Source of the DNA: Hominisplanchenecus faecis
Lineage (GTDB): Bacteria > Bacillota > Clostridia > Lachnospirales > Lachnospiraceae
Length of the DNA stretch: 36,659 bases
NCBI RefSeq assembly: GCF_020687205.1
Contig: NZ_JAJEQE010000032.1
Coordinates: 1-36,659 of the forward strand
Direction: 5' to 3'
In this document: positions 8,023 through 17,121 of the stretch, one piece after another
Position numbering within the stretch: position 1 is the stretch's first letter
Layout: each line of letters begins with the position of its first letter
Program-made: the position numbers and the translations under genes
The notes under the pieces: model-generated
The model's database searches: none
The model's input: only the letters and a program-made list of their open reading frames with translations
Told to the model about the DNA's origin: nothing

Positions 8023-8778
8023 ATGAATTATCTGGAAATGAAGCATATAAAAAAGCATTTCGATGAACTGGAAGTGCTCAAAGATATTTCCCTGAATGTC
8101 AGAGAGGGACAGGTCGTAGCAATCATCGGTCCGTCCGGATCGGGCAAATCAACGCTGCTTCGCTGTGCGACCATGCTTGAAAAGATCGATGATGGGGAGC
8201 TTTCTTATCTTGGGGAGCGTGCCGCTTACAGCCAGAACGGTGAGGCGGTCTATGAAGCACCGGGCAAACTGAAACAGCTGAAAAGTTACTACGGGCTGGT
8301 TTTTCAGAACTTTAACCTTTTCCCGCATTACAGCGTGATGAAGAATATCTGTGATGCACCGATCCGTGTGCAGAAAAGAGAGAAAAAAGAAGTGCAGGAG
8401 CAGGCGAAAGTGCTGCTGAAAAAAATGGGACTGGAAGATAAGGCAGATGCCTATCCGTATCAGTTATCCGGCGGACAGCAGCAGAGAGTTTCGATCGCAA
8501 GGGCACTGTGCATGAATCCGAAGATCCTGTTCTTTGATGAGCCGACTTCAGCTCTCGATCCACAGCTGACCGGGGAGATTTTAAAGGTCATCAAAGATCT
8601 GGCGGCAGAACATATGACGATGGTCATCGTAACCCACGAGATGAATTTCGCAAGAAATGTGGCAGATCATATCGTATTTATGGAAAATGGCGTGATCGTG
8701 AAAGAAGGAGCACCGGAAGAACTGTTTACATCGGACAATCAGCGAATCAAAGAATTTCTTGGAAAGTTCCAGGATTAA
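8023..8778 (+). CDS. Amino-acid ABC transporter ATP-binding protein
   Basis: This 251-residue cytoplasmic ATPase of the polar-amino-acid uptake family powers the importer encoded just upstream. Walker [10 protein letters not shown] is at 36-44, the Q-loop is in VFQNFNLFPH, the signature LSGGQQQR is at about 148-155, Walker B ILFFDEP at about 168-174, and the switch histidine is in VTHEMNFA. An insertion around residues 60-88 lengthens the region between Walker A and the Q-loop compared with the second ATPase in this window. The ribosome binding site AGGAGG directly follows the permease stop. A terminator follows. Confidence 0.94.
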   Translation: MNYLEMKHIKKHFDELEVLKDISLNVREGQVVAIIGPSGSGKSTLLRCATMLEKIDDGELSYLGERAAYSQNGEAVYEAPGKLKQLKSYYGLVFQNFNLFPHYSVMKNICDAPIRVQKREKKEVQEQAKVLLKKMGLEDKADAYPYQLSGGQQQRVSIARALCMNPKILFFDEPTSALDPQLTGEILKVIKDLAAEHMTMVIVTHEMNFARNVADHIVFMENGVIVKEGAPEELFTSDNQRIKEFLGKFQD

Positions 8779-8798
8779 AGAGGATATTGACGCAAAAA

Positions 8799-8836
8799 CA
8801 GGCAGAGAGAAAAAGAAATTTCTCTGTCTGTTTTTT
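8799..8836 (+). terminator. Rho-independent terminator of ABC operon 1
   Basis: Arms CAGGCAGAGAGA (8799-8810) and TTTCTCTGTCTG (8819-8830) form a 12-bp stem with two G-U pairs, followed by six Ts (8831-8836). It lies 20 bp after the ATPase stop codon. Confidence 0.85.
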
Positions 8837-8840
8837 GCAG

Positions 8841-8869
8841 TAGATTTTTGCGCGGTTGTCATGTATAAT
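8841..8869 (+). promoter_or_regulatory. Probable carB promoter
   Basis: A consensus -10 box TATAAT is at 8864-8869. The best -35 candidate at 17 bp spacing, TAGATT (8841-8846), is weak, so the promoter may need an activator. It sits just after the upstream terminator and 145 bp before the carB ATG. Confidence 0.5.
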
Positions 8870-8888
8870 AAAACGAGGCATGGGACAA

Positions 8889-8969
8889 GCAGGCACAAAA
8901 CGGATGTCTGCATGCGGATTTGTGTCTGCAAGGACCACGTAGGTCTCCGGCCGTACAGCAGTCGGAGAC
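8889..8969 (+). promoter_or_regulatory. Structured 5' leader of carB
   Basis: The 5' untranslated region of about 140 nt can form two stems. GCAGGCACAAA (8889-8899) pairs with TTTGTGTCTGC (8919-8929) over 11 bp with one G-U pair. GTCTCCG (8943-8949) pairs perfectly with CGGAGAC (8963-8969). A small competing hairpin, GACC with GGTC (about 8933-8945), overlaps the second stem, which would allow alternative folds. No T-run follows and I see no PyrR-type binding loop. Regulation in response to pyrimidines is inference from the downstream genes. Confidence 0.45.
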
Positions 8970-9013
8970 GGAAACAGGATGTACGTAAGAAAACAAAACG
9001 ACAGGAGAAGCAT

Positions 9014-12000
9014 ATGAGTAAAAGAAATGATATTCACAAGGTACTGATTATTGGTTCCGGCCCGATCATCATCGGACAGGCATGCGAATTTGATTACTCC
9101 GGTACACAGGCTTGTAAAGCACTGCGTCAGCTGGGATACCAGATCATTCTGGTAAACTCCAATCCGGCAACGATCATGACGGATCCGGAGATTGCGGATG
9201 TCACTTACATCGAGCCGCTGAATGTGGAACGACTGGAGCAGATCATTGCAAAAGAGCGTCCGGATGCCCTTTTGCCGAACCTTGGCGGACAGTCCGGACT
9301 GAACCTCTGTTCTGAGCTGGCAGCAGCCGGTGTTCTGGACCGTTACGATGTGAAAGTAATCGGTGTACAGGTAGATGCCATTGAACGTGGAGAAGACCGC
9401 ATTGAGTTTAAAAAGACCATGAACAAGCTTGGTATTGAGATGGCACGCAGTGAAGTTGCCTACAGCGTGGAAGATGCTCTGGCAATCGCAGACAAACTGG
9501 GTTATCCGGTGGTACTGCGTCCGGCTTATACCATGGGCGGAGCCGGCGGCGGTCTGGTATACAACGTAGAAGAGTTAAAGACGGTCTGCGAACGCGGTCT
9601 GCAGGCGAGCCTTGTGGGACAGGTTCTGGTCGAAGAGTCCATTCTCGGATGGGAAGAGCTGGAGCTGGAAGTTGTCCGTGATGCAAAGAATAACATGATT
9701 ACTGTATGCTTCATTGAAAATATTGACCCGCTTGGTGTGCATACCGGAGATTCTTTCTGTTCTGCACCGATGCTGACGATCTCAGAAGATGTTCAGAAAG
9801 AGCTGCAGAGACAGGCTTATAAAATCGTAGAAGAAGTAGAAGTGATCGGCGGTACGAACGTACAGTTTGCACACGATCCGAAGAGCGGACGTATCATCGT
9901 CATCGAGATCAATCCGAGAACTTCCCGTTCTTCCGCACTTGCAAGTAAAGCAACCGGATTCCCGATCGCCCTGGTTTCCGCAATGCTGGCTTCCGGTCTG
10001 ACACTGGATGAGATCCCGTGCGGCAAATACGGCACACTGGACAAATACGTGCCGGACGGCGACTATGTGGTAATCAAATTTGCAAGATGGGCATTTGAGA
10101 AATTCAAAGGCGTTCAGGACAAACTCGGCACACAGATGCGTGCAGTGGGCGAAGTCATGAGTATCGGCAAGACTTACAAAGAAGCATTCCAGAAAGCAAT
10201 CCGCAGCCTGGAGATCGGACGTTACGGCCTTGGATTTGCCAAAGATTTCCATGAAAAGTCAAAGGAAGAACTGCTGAAAATGCTGTCTGTTCCAACCAGC
10301 GAACGTCAGTTCATCATGTATGAGGCACTGCGTAAACATGCAACCGTGGATGAGCTGTTTGAGCTGACCAAGATCAAACATTATTTTATCGAGCAGATGA
10401 AAGAGCTGGTGGAGGAAGAAGAAGCTCTGCTTGCAGACAAAGGCAGTGTTCCTTCAGAAGAAGCTCTGCGTCAGGCAAAACTAGATGGATTCTCTGATAA
10501 ATATTTAAGCCAGATCCTGGAAGTGACCGAAGAAGAAATCCGCAATGCACGTATCGGCTACGGCATCGAAGAGGCATGGGAAGGTGTTCACGTAAGCGGA
10601 ACCAAAGACAATGCTTATTACTATTCTTCTTATCATATCAAGGATGAGAGCAAAGCAAGTGACAATAAGAACAAGATCATGATCCTCGGCGGCGGTCCGA
10701 ACCGAATCGGACAGGGTATCGAATTTGACTACTGCTGCGTACATGCAGCAATGGCTTTGAAAAAGGCCGGATTTGAGACGATCATCGTAAACTGCAACCC
10801 GGAAACGGTATCAACAGACTACGATACATCTGATAAACTGTATTTTGAACCGCTGACATTGGAAGATGTTCTGAGCATTTACAAGAAAGAGAAGCCGCTC
10901 GGTGTGATCGCACAGTTTGGCGGACAGACACCGCTGAACCTTTCTGCAGAGCTGGAAAAATACGGCGTGAAGATCCTTGGTACTTCACCGGCTGTCATTG
11001 ATATGGCAGAAGACCGTGACCTGTTCCGTGCAATGATGGACAAACTTCAGATCCCGATGCCGGAAGCAGGCATGGCAGTAGATGTAGATGAGGCACTGGC
11101 GATCGCAGAACGCATCGGCTATCCGGTTATGGTACGTCCTTCCTATGTACTTGGCGGACGCGGCATGGAAGTTGTATATGATCCGGAAAATCTGAAAATT
11201 TACATGGAAGCAGCAGAAGGTGTGACACCGGACCGTCCGATCCTGATCGACCGTTTCCTGCGTCATGCAATGGAGTGCGAGGCAGATGCGATCAGCGACG
11301 GCGAACATGCTTACGTACCGGCTGTTATGGAGCATATCGAGCTTGCCGGTGTACATTCCGGAGACTCCGCATGCATCATTCCGTCCAGACACATTTCCGA
11401 AGAAAACTTAAAGACGATCAAAGAGTACACGAAGAAGATTGCAGAAGAGATGCATGTCAAAGGTCTGATGAATATGCAGTATGCGATTGAGGACGGCGTT
11501 GTCTATGTGCTTGAGGCAAATCCGCGTGCATCCAGAACGGTGCCGCTGGTTTCCAAAGTATGTGCAATCTCTATGGTACCGTTGGCAACCGAGATCATCA
11601 CTTCTGAGTTTACCGGGAAAGAGTCACCGATCAAAGATCAGAAAGACCGCGAGATTCCGTATTACGGTGTCAAAGAAGCAGTCTTTCCATTCAATATGTT
11701 CCAGGAAGTAGATCCGCTGTTAGGACCGGAAATGCGTTCGACAGGTGAAGTGCTCGGACTGGCACAGAGCGTCGGCGAAGCTTACTTCAAAGCACAGGAA
11801 GCAACCAAGAGTCCGCTTCCGCTTTCAGGAACCGTTCTGATCAGTGTCGGCGACCGTGAGAAAGCAGAAGTTGCAGAAGTGGCAAAACGTTTCCATGAAG
11901 CAGGTTTTGCGATCATTGCGACCAGGCATACAAAAGCGATCATTGAAGAAGCAGGTATCCCGGCAGAGTTTGTATACAAGATGTCAGAGGGTCGCCCGAA

Positions 12001-12232
12001 TATCTATGATATCATCACGAACGGCAAAGTCGATCTTGTTGTAAATACACCGAAGGGTGAAGAAGAGGGACCGGATGACAGCTATGTGAGAAGAGCCTGC
12101 ATCAAGAGCCGTGTTCCGTATATTACGACCATGGCAGCAGCTCTTGCAAGTGCAGAAGGTATCCTGACGGTCCAGAAACAGAGCAGCAGAGAAGTTGTTT
12201 CCCTGCAGGATCTGCATGCAAGGATCAAATAA
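9014..12232 (+). CDS. carB: Carbamoyl-phosphate synthase large subunit
   Basis: CarB makes carbamoyl phosphate from bicarbonate, 2 ATP and ammonia supplied by CarA, feeding pyrimidine and arginine synthesis. The 1072 residues match the family (E. coli 1073). The two homologous halves are visible: VLIIGSGPIIIGQACEFDYS at the N-terminus and MILGGGPNRIGQGIEFDYCC near residue 555, each with an ATP-grasp domain. The C-terminal regulatory (MGS-like) domain occupies about 935-1072. ATG 9014 is chosen because AGGAG lies 6 nt upstream and the protein then begins at the conserved N-terminus. The partner carA is not adjacent, which is unusual. uraA follows 36 bp later and is probably co-transcribed. Confidence 0.97.
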   Translation: MSKRNDIHKVLIIGSGPIIIGQACEFDYSGTQACKALRQLGYQIILVNSNPATIMTDPEIADVTYIEPLNVERLEQIIAKERPDALLPNLGGQSGLNLCSELAAAGVLDRYDVKVIGVQVDAIERGEDRIEFKKTMNKLGIEMARSEVAYSVEDALAIADKLGYPVVLRPAYTMGGAGGGLVYNVEELKTVCERGLQASLVGQVLVEESILGWEELELEVVRDAKNNMITVCFIENIDPLGVHTGDSFCSAPMLTISEDVQKELQRQAYKIVEEVEVIGGTNVQFAHDPKSGRIIVIEINPRTSRSSALASKATGFPIALVSAMLASGLTLDEIPCGKYGTLDKYVPDGDYVVIKFARWAFEKFKGVQDKLGTQMRAVGEVMSIGKTYKEAFQKAIRSLEIGRYGLGFAKDFHEKSKEELLKMLSVPTSERQFIMYEALRKHATVDELFELTKIKHYFIEQMKELVEEEEALLADKGSVPSEEALRQAKLDGFSDKYLSQILEVTEEEIRNARIGYGIEEAWEGVHVSGTKDNAYYYSSYHIKDESKASDNKNKIMILGGGPNRIGQGIEFDYCCVHAAMALKKAGFETIIVNCNPETVSTDYDTSDKLYFEPLTLEDVLSIYKKEKPLGVIAQFGGQTPLNLSAELEKYGVKILGTSPAVIDMAEDRDLFRAMMDKLQIPMPEAGMAVDVDEALAIAERIGYPVMVRPSYVLGGRGMEVVYDPENLKIYMEAAEGVTPDRPILIDRFLRHAMECEADAISDGEHAYVPAVMEHIELAGVHSGDSACIIPSRHISEENLKTIKEYTKKIAEEMHVKGLMNMQYAIEDGVVYVLEANPRASRTVPLVSKVCAISMVPLATEIITSEFTGKESPIKDQKDREIPYYGVKEAVFPFNMFQEVDPLLGPEMRSTGEVLGLAQSVGEAYFKAQEATKSPLPLSGTVLISVGDREKAEVAEVAKRFHEAGFAIIATRHTKAIIEEAGIPAEFVYKMSEGRPNIYDIITNGKVDLVVNTPKGEEEGPDDSYVRRACIKSRVPYITTMAAALASAEGILTVQKQSSREVVSLQDLHARIK

Positions 12233-12268
12233 GAGCCTGTGTTATAAAAATAACAGGAGAAAGAAAAA

Positions 12269-13528
12269 ATGGAGAAAAAAATCATTCAGGTGGACGAGAA
12301 AGTACCTGTAAAGATGCTGATCCCGCTGAGTCTTCAGCATATGTTTGCCATGTTCGGAGCATCGGTGCTGGTACCGTTTCTGTTTGGAATCAGTCCGGCG
12401 ATCGTGCTTCTGATGAACGGTGTCGGCACACTGGTCTTTATCGTTGTAACAAAAGGAAAAGCACCGGCGTACCTGGGTTCCAGTTTTGCATTTCTGGTTC
12501 CGGCGGGGCTGGTCATTGAGAAATTCGGTTACCAGTATGCACTGGGAAGCTTTGTTGCCATCGGATTTGGCGGTATCATTGTTGCACTGATCATTCGGAA
12601 ATTCGGCACAAAATGGATTCATATCGTGCTGCCGACAGCAGCCATGGGACCGGTTGTAGCCCTCATCGGGCTGGAGCTTGCGGGAAATGCCGCAAGCAAT
12701 GCCGGCCTGCTGGATGAAGTGATTGATCCGAAAAACGTGATCGTTTTTCTGGTGACACTTGGCGTTGCCGTGTTTGGACAGATCCTTTTTCGCGGGTTCC
12801 TCGGTGTGATCCCGATCCTGATTGCGATTATTTCCGGCTATGTGGCAGCTGCGGCGTGTGGTATCCTTGATTTCACGGAAGTTGTACAGGCATCCTTCTT
12901 CGCACTGCCGAATTTCCAGTATCCGAAGTTTAACTTGGAAGCGATCATGACGGTATTTCCGGCACTGCTTCTGGTCGTGTCGGAGCATATCGGACATCAG
13001 GTTGTGACAAGTGAGATCATCGGAAGAGATCTTTTAAAAGAACCGGGACTGCACAGGACTTTGTTCGGTGACTTCTTTTCCACCATGCTTTCTGGTCTGG
13101 TAGGATCGGTGCCGACCACGACATACGGTGAAAACATCGGTGTCATGGCGATGACCGGTGTCTACAGCGTGCAGGTGATCGGCGGGGCGGCCGTTTTATC
13201 CATCTGCTGTTCCTTCCTTGGTAAGCTCTCCGCACTGATCAGCACGATCCCGGGTCCGGTTATCGGAGGGGTATCCTTCCTGCTTTACGGTATGATCGGT
13301 ACATCCGGTATCCGTCTGCTGGTAGACGGAAAAGTAGATTACAGCCGTTCCAGAAATCTGGTGCTCACATCGGTAGTATTTGTGACAGGGCTTTCCGGCA
13401 TTGCACTGAAGATCGGCAATGTGGAAATGACAGGAATGGTACTGGCATGCGTTGTTGCTATGGCAATGAGCCTGGTATTTTATATTCTTGATAAACTCGG
13501 ACTGACAAACGATCAGCCGCAGAAATAA
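12269..13528 (+). CDS. uraA: Uracil/xanthine permease family transporter, probably uracil permease
   Basis: This 419-residue inner-membrane protein belongs to the nucleobase-cation symporter-2 family. It is hydrophobic with about 14 membrane segments. The N-terminal MLIPLSLQHMFAMFGASVLVP is the family's start, with the QH pair in the first helix. SEHIGHQVVTSEIIGRDL near the middle carries the conserved substrate-site Glu. TTTYGENIGVMAMTGVYS is the second conserved motif, and its T-x-x-GENIG form favours uracil over purine substrates. It lies after carB, so the unit would both make and scavenge pyrimidines. The ribosome binding site is AGGAG about 11 nt upstream. Confidence 0.9.
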   Translation: MEKKIIQVDEKVPVKMLIPLSLQHMFAMFGASVLVPFLFGISPAIVLLMNGVGTLVFIVVTKGKAPAYLGSSFAFLVPAGLVIEKFGYQYALGSFVAIGFGGIIVALIIRKFGTKWIHIVLPTAAMGPVVALIGLELAGNAASNAGLLDEVIDPKNVIVFLVTLGVAVFGQILFRGFLGVIPILIAIISGYVAAAACGILDFTEVVQASFFALPNFQYPKFNLEAIMTVFPALLLVVSEHIGHQVVTSEIIGRDLLKEPGLHRTLFGDFFSTMLSGLVGSVPTTTYGENIGVMAMTGVYSVQVIGGAAVLSICCSFLGKLSALISTIPGPVIGGVSFLLYGMIGTSGIRLLVDGKVDYSRSRNLVLTSVVFVTGLSGIALKIGNVEMTGMVLACVVAMAMSLVFYILDKLGLTNDQPQK

Positions 13529-13541
13529 AAATGAACACAGC

Positions 13542-13568
13542 GGCAGGCTTCTCTTGCGGGAGCCTGCC
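13542..13568 (+). other. Intergenic hairpin between uraA and asnA
   Basis: GGCAGGCT (13542-13549) pairs perfectly with AGCCTGCC (13561-13568) over an 11-nt loop. No T-run follows, so it could be an RNA-processing or mRNA-stability element rather than an intrinsic terminator. I see no separate promoter for asnA, so asnA may be read from the carB-uraA transcript. Confidence 0.6.
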
Positions 13569-13588
13569 ACAAACAGGAGGTAAGAAAG

Positions 13589-14596
13589 ATGAATCAGGTA
13601 ATTATTCCGGAAAACTATCATTCCGTGCTCTCTATGTATGAGACACAGGATGCAATCGGGATCATCAAAGAAATGATGCAGAAGAAACTCTGTATGGCAC
13701 TGCGTTTGAAAAGAGTCACAGCTCCGCTGTTTGTAGATCCGGCATCCGGACTGAACGACGATCTGAACGGAGTGGAACGACCGGTTTCTTTTGAAATCCC
13801 GGCAGCTGGCGTGGAGGCACAGGTTGTACATTCTCTGGCAAAATGGAAACGTATGGCACTTTACCGCTACGATTTTCGTGTTGGAAAGGGGATTCTGACA
13901 GACATGAATGCCATCCGCAGAGACGAGGAGCTTGATAATCTTCACTCCTGTTACGTGGATCAGTGGGACTGGGAGAAAGTCATCGACCGCAGCGACCGCA
14001 ACGAGGACTACCTGAAAGCCGTTGTCAAGAGAATTGTCGGCGTGATCTGCAATACCCTGGATGAGCTGAAATACTATTATCCGCAGCTGGAGCTGGAACT
14101 GAACCGTGATGTTGCATTTGTCACAACACAGGAGCTGGAGGACCGTTATCCGGATCTGACACCGAAGCAGCGTGAAAATGTGTTTGTAAAAGAACACGGA
14201 ACTGCTTTTATCATGAAGATCGGTGACAAACTGAAGTCCGGTGAGCCACATGACGGCAGAGCACCGGACTACGATGACTGGGCACTGAACGGAGATATTC
14301 TGTTCTGGCATGAGACACTGGGCTGTGCCCTGGAGGTATCTTCCATGGGAATCCGTGTCGATGCAAAATCTCTGGCAGAGCAGCTGACAAAAGCAGGATG
14401 CGAAGATCGAAGAGAACTTTTGTTCCACAAAATGCTTCTGGAAGAGAAACTGCCTCTGACGATCGGTGGTGGTATCGGACAGTCCAGAGTCTGCATGCTT
14501 CTGCTCGGTAAGGCACATGTCGGCGAAGTACAGGCATCGATCTGGGATGAAGAGACACTGAACGCATGTGAAAAGGCAGGAATCTGCTTGTTATGA
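13589..14596 (+). CDS. asnA: Aspartate-ammonia ligase
   Basis: AsnA makes asparagine from aspartate, ammonia and ATP with release of AMP. It is the ammonia-dependent enzyme, related in fold to class II aminoacyl-tRNA synthetases. The 335 residues match the family (E. coli 330). Conserved stretches seen are MQKKLCMALRLKRVTAPLF, GLNDDLNGVERPVSF, HSLAKWKRMALYRYDF, NAIRRDEELDN, SMGIRVD and the C-terminal GGGIGQSRVCMLLL. AGGAGG lies about 8 nt before the ATG. Its stop overlaps the start of the radical SAM gene (ATGA), which implies translational coupling. Confidence 0.97.
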   Translation: MNQVIIPENYHSVLSMYETQDAIGIIKEMMQKKLCMALRLKRVTAPLFVDPASGLNDDLNGVERPVSFEIPAAGVEAQVVHSLAKWKRMALYRYDFRVGKGILTDMNAIRRDEELDNLHSCYVDQWDWEKVIDRSDRNEDYLKAVVKRIVGVICNTLDELKYYYPQLELELNRDVAFVTTQELEDRYPDLTPKQRENVFVKEHGTAFIMKIGDKLKSGEPHDGRAPDYDDWALNGDILFWHETLGCALEVSSMGIRVDAKSLAEQLTKAGCEDRRELLFHKMLLEEKLPLTIGGGIGQSRVCMLLLGKAHVGEVQASIWDEETLNACEKAGICLL

Positions 14597-15495
14597 TCGA
14601 TCAGAAATGCCGTCTCTGTCCGCGGGAATGTAAGGCAGAGAGGGAAAATGGACAGATGGGTTTCTGCGGTATGACAGGAAAAGGCATCAGGGCGGCGAGA
14701 GCTGCCCTTCATTTTTGGGAAGAACCATGTATTTCCGGGAAGGGCGGTTCCGGTGCCGTCTTTTTTGCAGGCTGTACCCTACGTTGTGTTTACTGTCAGA
14801 ACCGCGAGATCGCAGCCGGGAGGATGGGAGAGGGGATCAGCCTTTCACGCCTGGTGGACATCTTTTTTGAACTCAAAGAACAGGGAGCGGAAAATATCAA
14901 TCTTGTCACACCGAGCCATTATGCGGACAAGATCATGTCTGCAATCCGTATGGCAAAAGAGAGCGGATTTGACCTTCCGTTTGTTTATAACTGCAGCGGA
15001 TATGAGAAAGTGGAAATCTTAAAACAGCTGACTGGCCTGATTGATATTTATCTTACGGATTTTAAGTATATGTCGCCGGAAAGTGCCCTGCGATATTCGC
15101 ATGCCAAAGATTATCCAAAGGCTGCAAAGGCGGCACTTGCCGAGATGATGCGTCAGCAGCCGCAGACGATATACGATGAATATGGCATGATGAAGCGTGG
15201 TGTGCTGGTCCGCCATCTGCTTTTGCCGTCGCACCGTAAGGAAGCAGAACAGGTGGTAAAATATGTATACGATACTTATAAAGATCAGGCGGCGATCAGC
15301 CTGATGTGTCAGTATACACCACTTGGCGAACTTGATAACTACCCGGAACTGAATCGGAGAGTGACAAAAAGAGAGTACGAAAAGCTGCTGGATTTTGCTG
15401 TCGAACTTGGCGTGGAGAACGGCTACATGCAGGAAATGGAAAGTGCGAAAGTCTGCTATATTCCACCGTTTGACGGAGAGGGGATAAAAGCATAA
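14593..15495 (+). CDS. PflX-like radical SAM protein
   Basis: This 300-residue protein belongs to the radical SAM superfamily and resembles the uncharacterised PflX group rather than the true pyruvate formate-lyase activase. The radical SAM cluster motif CX3CX2C is Cys61, Cys65 and Cys68 (GCTLRCVYCQN). An N-terminal cysteine set (Cys6, Cys9, Cys13, Cys25) precedes it and probably binds zinc or an Fe-S cluster. LTDFKYMSPESALRYS and LVRHLLLPSH are conserved barrel stretches. Its substrate is unknown. The 4-base overlap with asnA suggests coupled expression. No glycyl-radical enzyme gene is in the window. Confidence 0.85.
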   Translation: MIDQKCRLCPRECKAERENGQMGFCGMTGKGIRAARAALHFWEEPCISGKGGSGAVFFAGCTLRCVYCQNREIAAGRMGEGISLSRLVDIFFELKEQGAENINLVTPSHYADKIMSAIRMAKESGFDLPFVYNCSGYEKVEILKQLTGLIDIYLTDFKYMSPESALRYSHAKDYPKAAKAALAEMMRQQPQTIYDEYGMMKRGVLVRHLLLPSHRKEAEQVVKYVYDTYKDQAAISLMCQYTPLGELDNYPELNRRVTKREYEKLLDFAVELGVENGYMQEMESAKVCYIPPFDGEGIKA

Positions 15496-15532
15496 AATAT
15501 GCAGTAATTTGATTTTCTATGCACCAATTCCG

Positions 15533-15561
15533 TTGACATTACTTTGAAACAGTGTTAAACT
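15533..15561 (+). promoter_or_regulatory. Sigma-A promoter of ABC importer operon 2
   Basis: A perfect TTGACA (15533-15538) is 17 bp from TAAACT (15556-15561, 4 of 6 match). It precedes a leader of about 85 nt before the binding-protein ATG at 15648. No palindrome like that of operon 1 is present. Confidence 0.75.
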
Positions 15562-15647
15562 CAGACGCAGAGCAAGGAAGCAGTCCGGATGATGGAAAAG
15601 ACAGAAATTTCGGACAAGCTTATTAAAATTCAGGAGGAATAGAAATT

Positions 15648-16418
15648 ATGAAAAAACTGATTGCAGCAGCACTGGTTGGAACAATGGTACTTACTATGGC
15701 AGGATGCGGAAGCAAGACTGCAGAAACAACAGGAAGCGAAGCTTCTTCTGATGCAGCAGGCGGCACACTGGTTATGGCTACCAATGCAGAGTTCCCGCCA
15801 TATGAATATTATGAAGGCGAAAATGTCGTAGGTATCGATGCAGATATCGCAGCAGCCGTAGCAGACAAACTGGGTATGGAACTGAAGATCGAAGATATGG
15901 CATTTGATTCTATCATCCCGGCTGTAACATCCGGTAAGGCAGATATTGGACTGGCCGGTATGACCGTTACCGAAGACCGCCTGGAAAATGTGGATTTCTC
16001 TGATACTTACGCACATGCAACACAGGTTGTTATCGTAAAAGAAGACAGCGATATTGCAAGTCCGGATGACCTGGAAGGCAAAAAGATCGGTGTACAGCTT
16101 GGTACCACTGGTGATATTTATGCAGGTGACATCAAAGATGCAACCGTAGAGCGTTACAACAAAGGTTTCGAGGCCGTACAGGCACTTACTCAGGACAAAA
16201 TCGATGCCGTTGTCATCGACGGAGAACCGGCAAAAGTATTCGTGAAAGAAAACGAAGGCCTGAAGATGCTTGACGAAGCATTTACCGAAGAAGATTATGC
16301 GATCGCAGTAGCAAAAGGAAATGATGAACTGCTGGATAAGATCAACACTGCACTCGGCGAACTGAAAGATTCCGGTGAGCTGGATAAGATCGTTGACAAG
16401 TATATCACAGCGAAATAA
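15648..16418 (+). CDS. Amino-acid ABC transporter substrate-binding lipoprotein
   Basis: This 256-residue family-3 solute-binding lipoprotein begins with a Lys-Lys signal, a hydrophobic stretch and lipobox MAGC (Cys20). A short Ser/Thr/Ala linker leads to the binding fold (TLVMATNAEFPPYEYYEGENVVGIDADIA). The DIGLAGMTVTEDRLENVDFS stretch is the standard second-strand motif that contacts the ligand's amino and carboxyl groups. The specific amino acid is not readable. AGGAGG is 10 nt upstream. The permease gene starts 22 bp after its stop. Confidence 0.93.
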   Translation: MKKLIAAALVGTMVLTMAGCGSKTAETTGSEASSDAAGGTLVMATNAEFPPYEYYEGENVVGIDADIAAAVADKLGMELKIEDMAFDSIIPAVTSGKADIGLAGMTVTEDRLENVDFSDTYAHATQVVIVKEDSDIASPDDLEGKKIGVQLGTTGDIYAGDIKDATVERYNKGFEAVQALTQDKIDAVVIDGEPAKVFVKENEGLKMLDEAFTEEDYAIAVAKGNDELLDKINTALGELKDSGELDKIVDKYITAK

Positions 16419-16440
16419 AAGAAAGTGACAGAGGAATGCC

Positions 16441-17121
16441 ATGTCAAGACAATTATACTTGAATTTTATTAAAGATAACAGATGGAAATACATTGTGAAC
16501 GGTCTGGGAACGACACTGCAGATTACCTTTTTTGCAGTCATTCTCGGTATTGCTCTCGGATTCCTGATCGCAGTCATCCGTTCAACCTATGACAAGACAG
16601 GAAAAGGGAAAATATTGAATTTTCTGGCAAAAGTATATCTTACCGTAATACGAGGAACACCGGTACTGGTACAGCTCCTTATCATTTACTTTGTCGTATT
16701 TGCAAGCGTGGATATCAATAAAATCATCGTTGCAGTCATGGCATTCGGTATCAACTCCGGTGCGTACGTGGCAGAGATCATAAGAAGCGGTATCATGTCG
16801 ATTGATGACGGACAGTTTGAGGCAGGCCGAAGCCTGGGCTTTAACTATACACAGACCATGATCTACATTATCCTGCCGCAGGCACTGAAAAACGTGCTTC
16901 CGGCACTGGCAAACGAGTTTATCGTACTTTTAAAAGAAACTTCCGTATCCGGATACATAGCCATTCAGGATCTGACGAAAGGCGGAGATATCATTCGAAG
17001 CCAGACATACAATGCTCTGTTCCCGCTTCTTATGGTGGCAGCGATCTATCTGATCATGGTGCTTTTCTTTGAAAAGCTGGTATCCATTTTAGAGAGGAGG
17101 CTGCGTAACAGTGAGCGTTGA
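16441..17121 (+). CDS. Amino-acid ABC transporter permease
   Basis: This 226-residue inner-membrane permease belongs to the His/Glu/Gln/Arg/opine family. Membrane segments include [19 protein letters not shown] and [20 protein letters not shown], the latter holding the family's RGTP signature. The EAA loop is [20 protein letters not shown]. The ribosome binding site (AGAGGAA) is just upstream. The ATPase gene starts 11 nt before this gene ends, so their translation is coupled. Confidence 0.94.
   Translation: MSRQLYLNFIKDNRWKYIVNGLGTTLQITFFAVILGIALGFLIAVIRSTYDKTGKGKILNFLAKVYLTVIRGTPVLVQLLIIYFVVFASVDINKIIVAVMAFGINSGAYVAEIIRSGIMSIDDGQFEAGRSLGFNYTQTMIYIILPQALKNVLPALANEFIVLLKETSVSGYIAIQDLTKGGDIIRSQTYNALFPLLMVAAIYLIMVLFFEKLVSILERRLRNSER

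Noticed and set aside
8870-9013. PyrR attenuator, T-box or ykkC-type riboswitch upstream of carB
   Set aside because: I could not find the PyrR binding loop, a T-box core or ykkC conserved blocks, nor a terminator T-run.
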